64,000 bases of DNA, taken from contig CAVZRJ010000004.1 of the NCBI GenBank assembly GCA_963777665.1, positions 124,001 to 188,000 of the forward strand. Reading direction: 5' to 3'. Shown here one piece after another: positions 63,150 through 64,000 of this stretch. Under the pieces are notes generated by a model. The model did not search any database, was not told the origin of the DNA, and saw only the letters and a list, made by a program, of their open reading frames with translations. Positions within the stretch are counted from its first letter, which is position 1. Every line of letters starts with the position of its first letter. This DNA is from Bog-756 sp963777665 (lineage in GTDB: Bacteria > Actinomycetota > Acidimicrobiia > Acidimicrobiales > RAAP-2). The position numbers and the translations under genes are program-made.

Positions 63150-64000
63150 TGACGTCGACTTCCGTGATCGGCACGATGCCGGACCCGTTGCTCGAGCGGA
63201 GACGTGAGATCCAGAGCGTGGCCGCCGGCTCGCTCCGGCGGCGCAAGCTCTACTCGAAGATCGCCGTGGGCATCTGTTGGCTGTTCTTGGCCATTGCCAT
63301 CGTCCCGCTGGTCGGCGTGGTGCTCTACGTCATCATCAAGGGATTGCCCGCATGGAACGCCGACTTCTTCACTCATCCGACCACACCGGAAGGGATCCCA
63401 GGCGGCGGCGTGTCCAACGCCATCGTCGGCACCGCCGAGATCGGAGCCATTGCCACCGCGGTGACGGTGCCCCTCGGGCTCCTGTGCGGTCTGTACCTGG
63501 CCGAGTCGGGCAGGAGGATCGCCGCCGGAATCCGATTCGCCGCCGATGTGATGACCGGTGTGCCCTCCATCACCATCGGCATCTTCGGGTATATCGCCAT
63601 CGTCAGGAACTTCGGCTACAGCGGGCTGGCCGGTGCCTTCTCCATCGGGATCGTCATGCTGCCGGTGATCATCCGGGCCGCCGAGACCGCCTTCCGGGGG
63701 GTCCCCCACACCCTCAACGAGGCGGCCCTCGCGCTCGGCGCCAGGGACTCGACGATCGCCCGAAGGGTGGTGCTGCCTGCCGCCCTCCCAGGGGTGATCA
63801 CCGGAGTGCTGTTGGCATTGGCCCGAGGGCTCGGCGAGACGGCACCATTGTTGTTGACGATCTTCGGCAACCAGTACATGCAGTGGAACCCGACCAAGCC
63901 GATGAACGCCCTTCCACTGGTGATCTTCAACAACAGCAGCCAACCGTACGCCGACCTGGTGCAGATTGCGTGGGGTGCCGCCCTGCTCCTGATGGCGGTG
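63149..64000 (+). CDS. pstA: phosphate ABC transporter permease, cut by window edge
   Basis: ATG 63149 overlaps the pstC stop. 284 codons are present with no stop before the window end; full PstA is normally about 290-310 residues. N-terminal LYSKIAVGICWLFLAIAIVP is helix 1; VGTAEIGAIATAVTVPLGLL helix 2; the EAA loop reads NEAALALGARDSTIARRVVL; and LLLTIFGNQYMQWNP follows LGETAP. It is the second permease half; pstB is expected next. Confidence 0.95.
   Translation, partial: MTSTSVIGTMPDPLLERRREIQSVAAGSLRRRKLYSKIAVGICWLFLAIAIVPLVGVVLYVIIKGLPAWNADFFTHPTTPEGIPGGGVSNAIVGTAEIGAIATAVTVPLGLLCGLYLAESGRRIAAGIRFAADVMTGVPSITIGIFGYIAIVRNFGYSGLAGAFSIGIVMLPVIIRAAETAFRGVPHTLNEAALALGARDSTIARRVVLPAALPGVITGVLLALARGLGETAPLLLTIFGNQYMQWNPTKPMNALPLVIFNNSSQPYADLVQIAWGAALLLMAV

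Noticed and set aside
62573..63943. 456-residue reverse-strand frame over pstC and pstA
   Set aside because: Antisense to two clear transporter genes; composition is typical of a high-GC shadow.

Overview
The window reads as chromosomal DNA of a high-GC actinomycete, probably of the Acidimicrobiia type. This is inferred from the codon use, GTG starts, leaderless-looking promoters, the GWWQASDGKWYPP-type N-termini, a class III cyclase/AAA regulator and an actinobacterial CtpE-like P-type ATPase. Conserved chromosome shows only at the edges: a tRNA-Ala(GGC) at 23.26 kb and a phosphate uptake operon pstS-pstC-pstA that runs off the right end. Most of the rest is accessory DNA.

1-13 kb: a VKOR-family thiol oxidoreductase, a DUF4232 lipoprotein, several unknown small genes, a GIY-YIG protein next to a PD-(D/E)XK-like nuclease, two XRE-type regulators, two secreted proteins sharing an almost identical 5' module, and a serine recombinase. 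13-22.8 kb: a second serine resolvase with a 28-bp dyad just upstream, then a reverse-strand three-gene operon linked by 4-nt stop/start overlaps: SNF2-type helicase with DUF3883-like end, DUF1156-type N6-adenine DNA methylase with zinc ribbon, and DUF499-type AAA ATPase. This is a candidate anti-phage/modification system, but the helicase is riddled with frame breaks and the methylase has one.

23-36 kb: tRNA-Ala; an MBL hydrolase, a cupin and an SRPBCC gene broken by an IS110 element, divergent from a TetR gene; small membrane proteins; a secreted tandem-repeat protein; a hydrolase-cyclase fusion; and a TetR-controlled SDR-DUF1330-SDR operon. 36.7-42.5 kb: a DUF2252 gene split by an ISAzo13 element that was itself hit by an ISL3 element (22-bp inverted repeats, 8-bp target duplication) and an IS110 element. 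42.5-60.5 kb: K+ channel, sulfatase, IS1634 element, a large cyclase-AAA regulator plus an internally deleted duplicate coupled to an SDR gene, a dead tyrosine integrase, a secreted adhesin-like protein, a collapsed heavy-metal ATPase-hemerythrin gene, a CtpE-like ATPase and a broken epimerase.

Two signals are not explained by the genes. First, a dispersed family of intergenic repeats (27.5, 30.5, 47.3, 52.7 and 55.5 kb) carries a 16-bp core identical to the tRNA-Ala 3' end plus its flank, paired outer arms and hairpins that differ in sequence but keep pairing; the dead integrase sits where one copy is cut inside that core. Second, the noncoding 5' ends of both IS110 elements contain short guide-like matches to their own insertion sites and ends, as expected of bridge RNAs.
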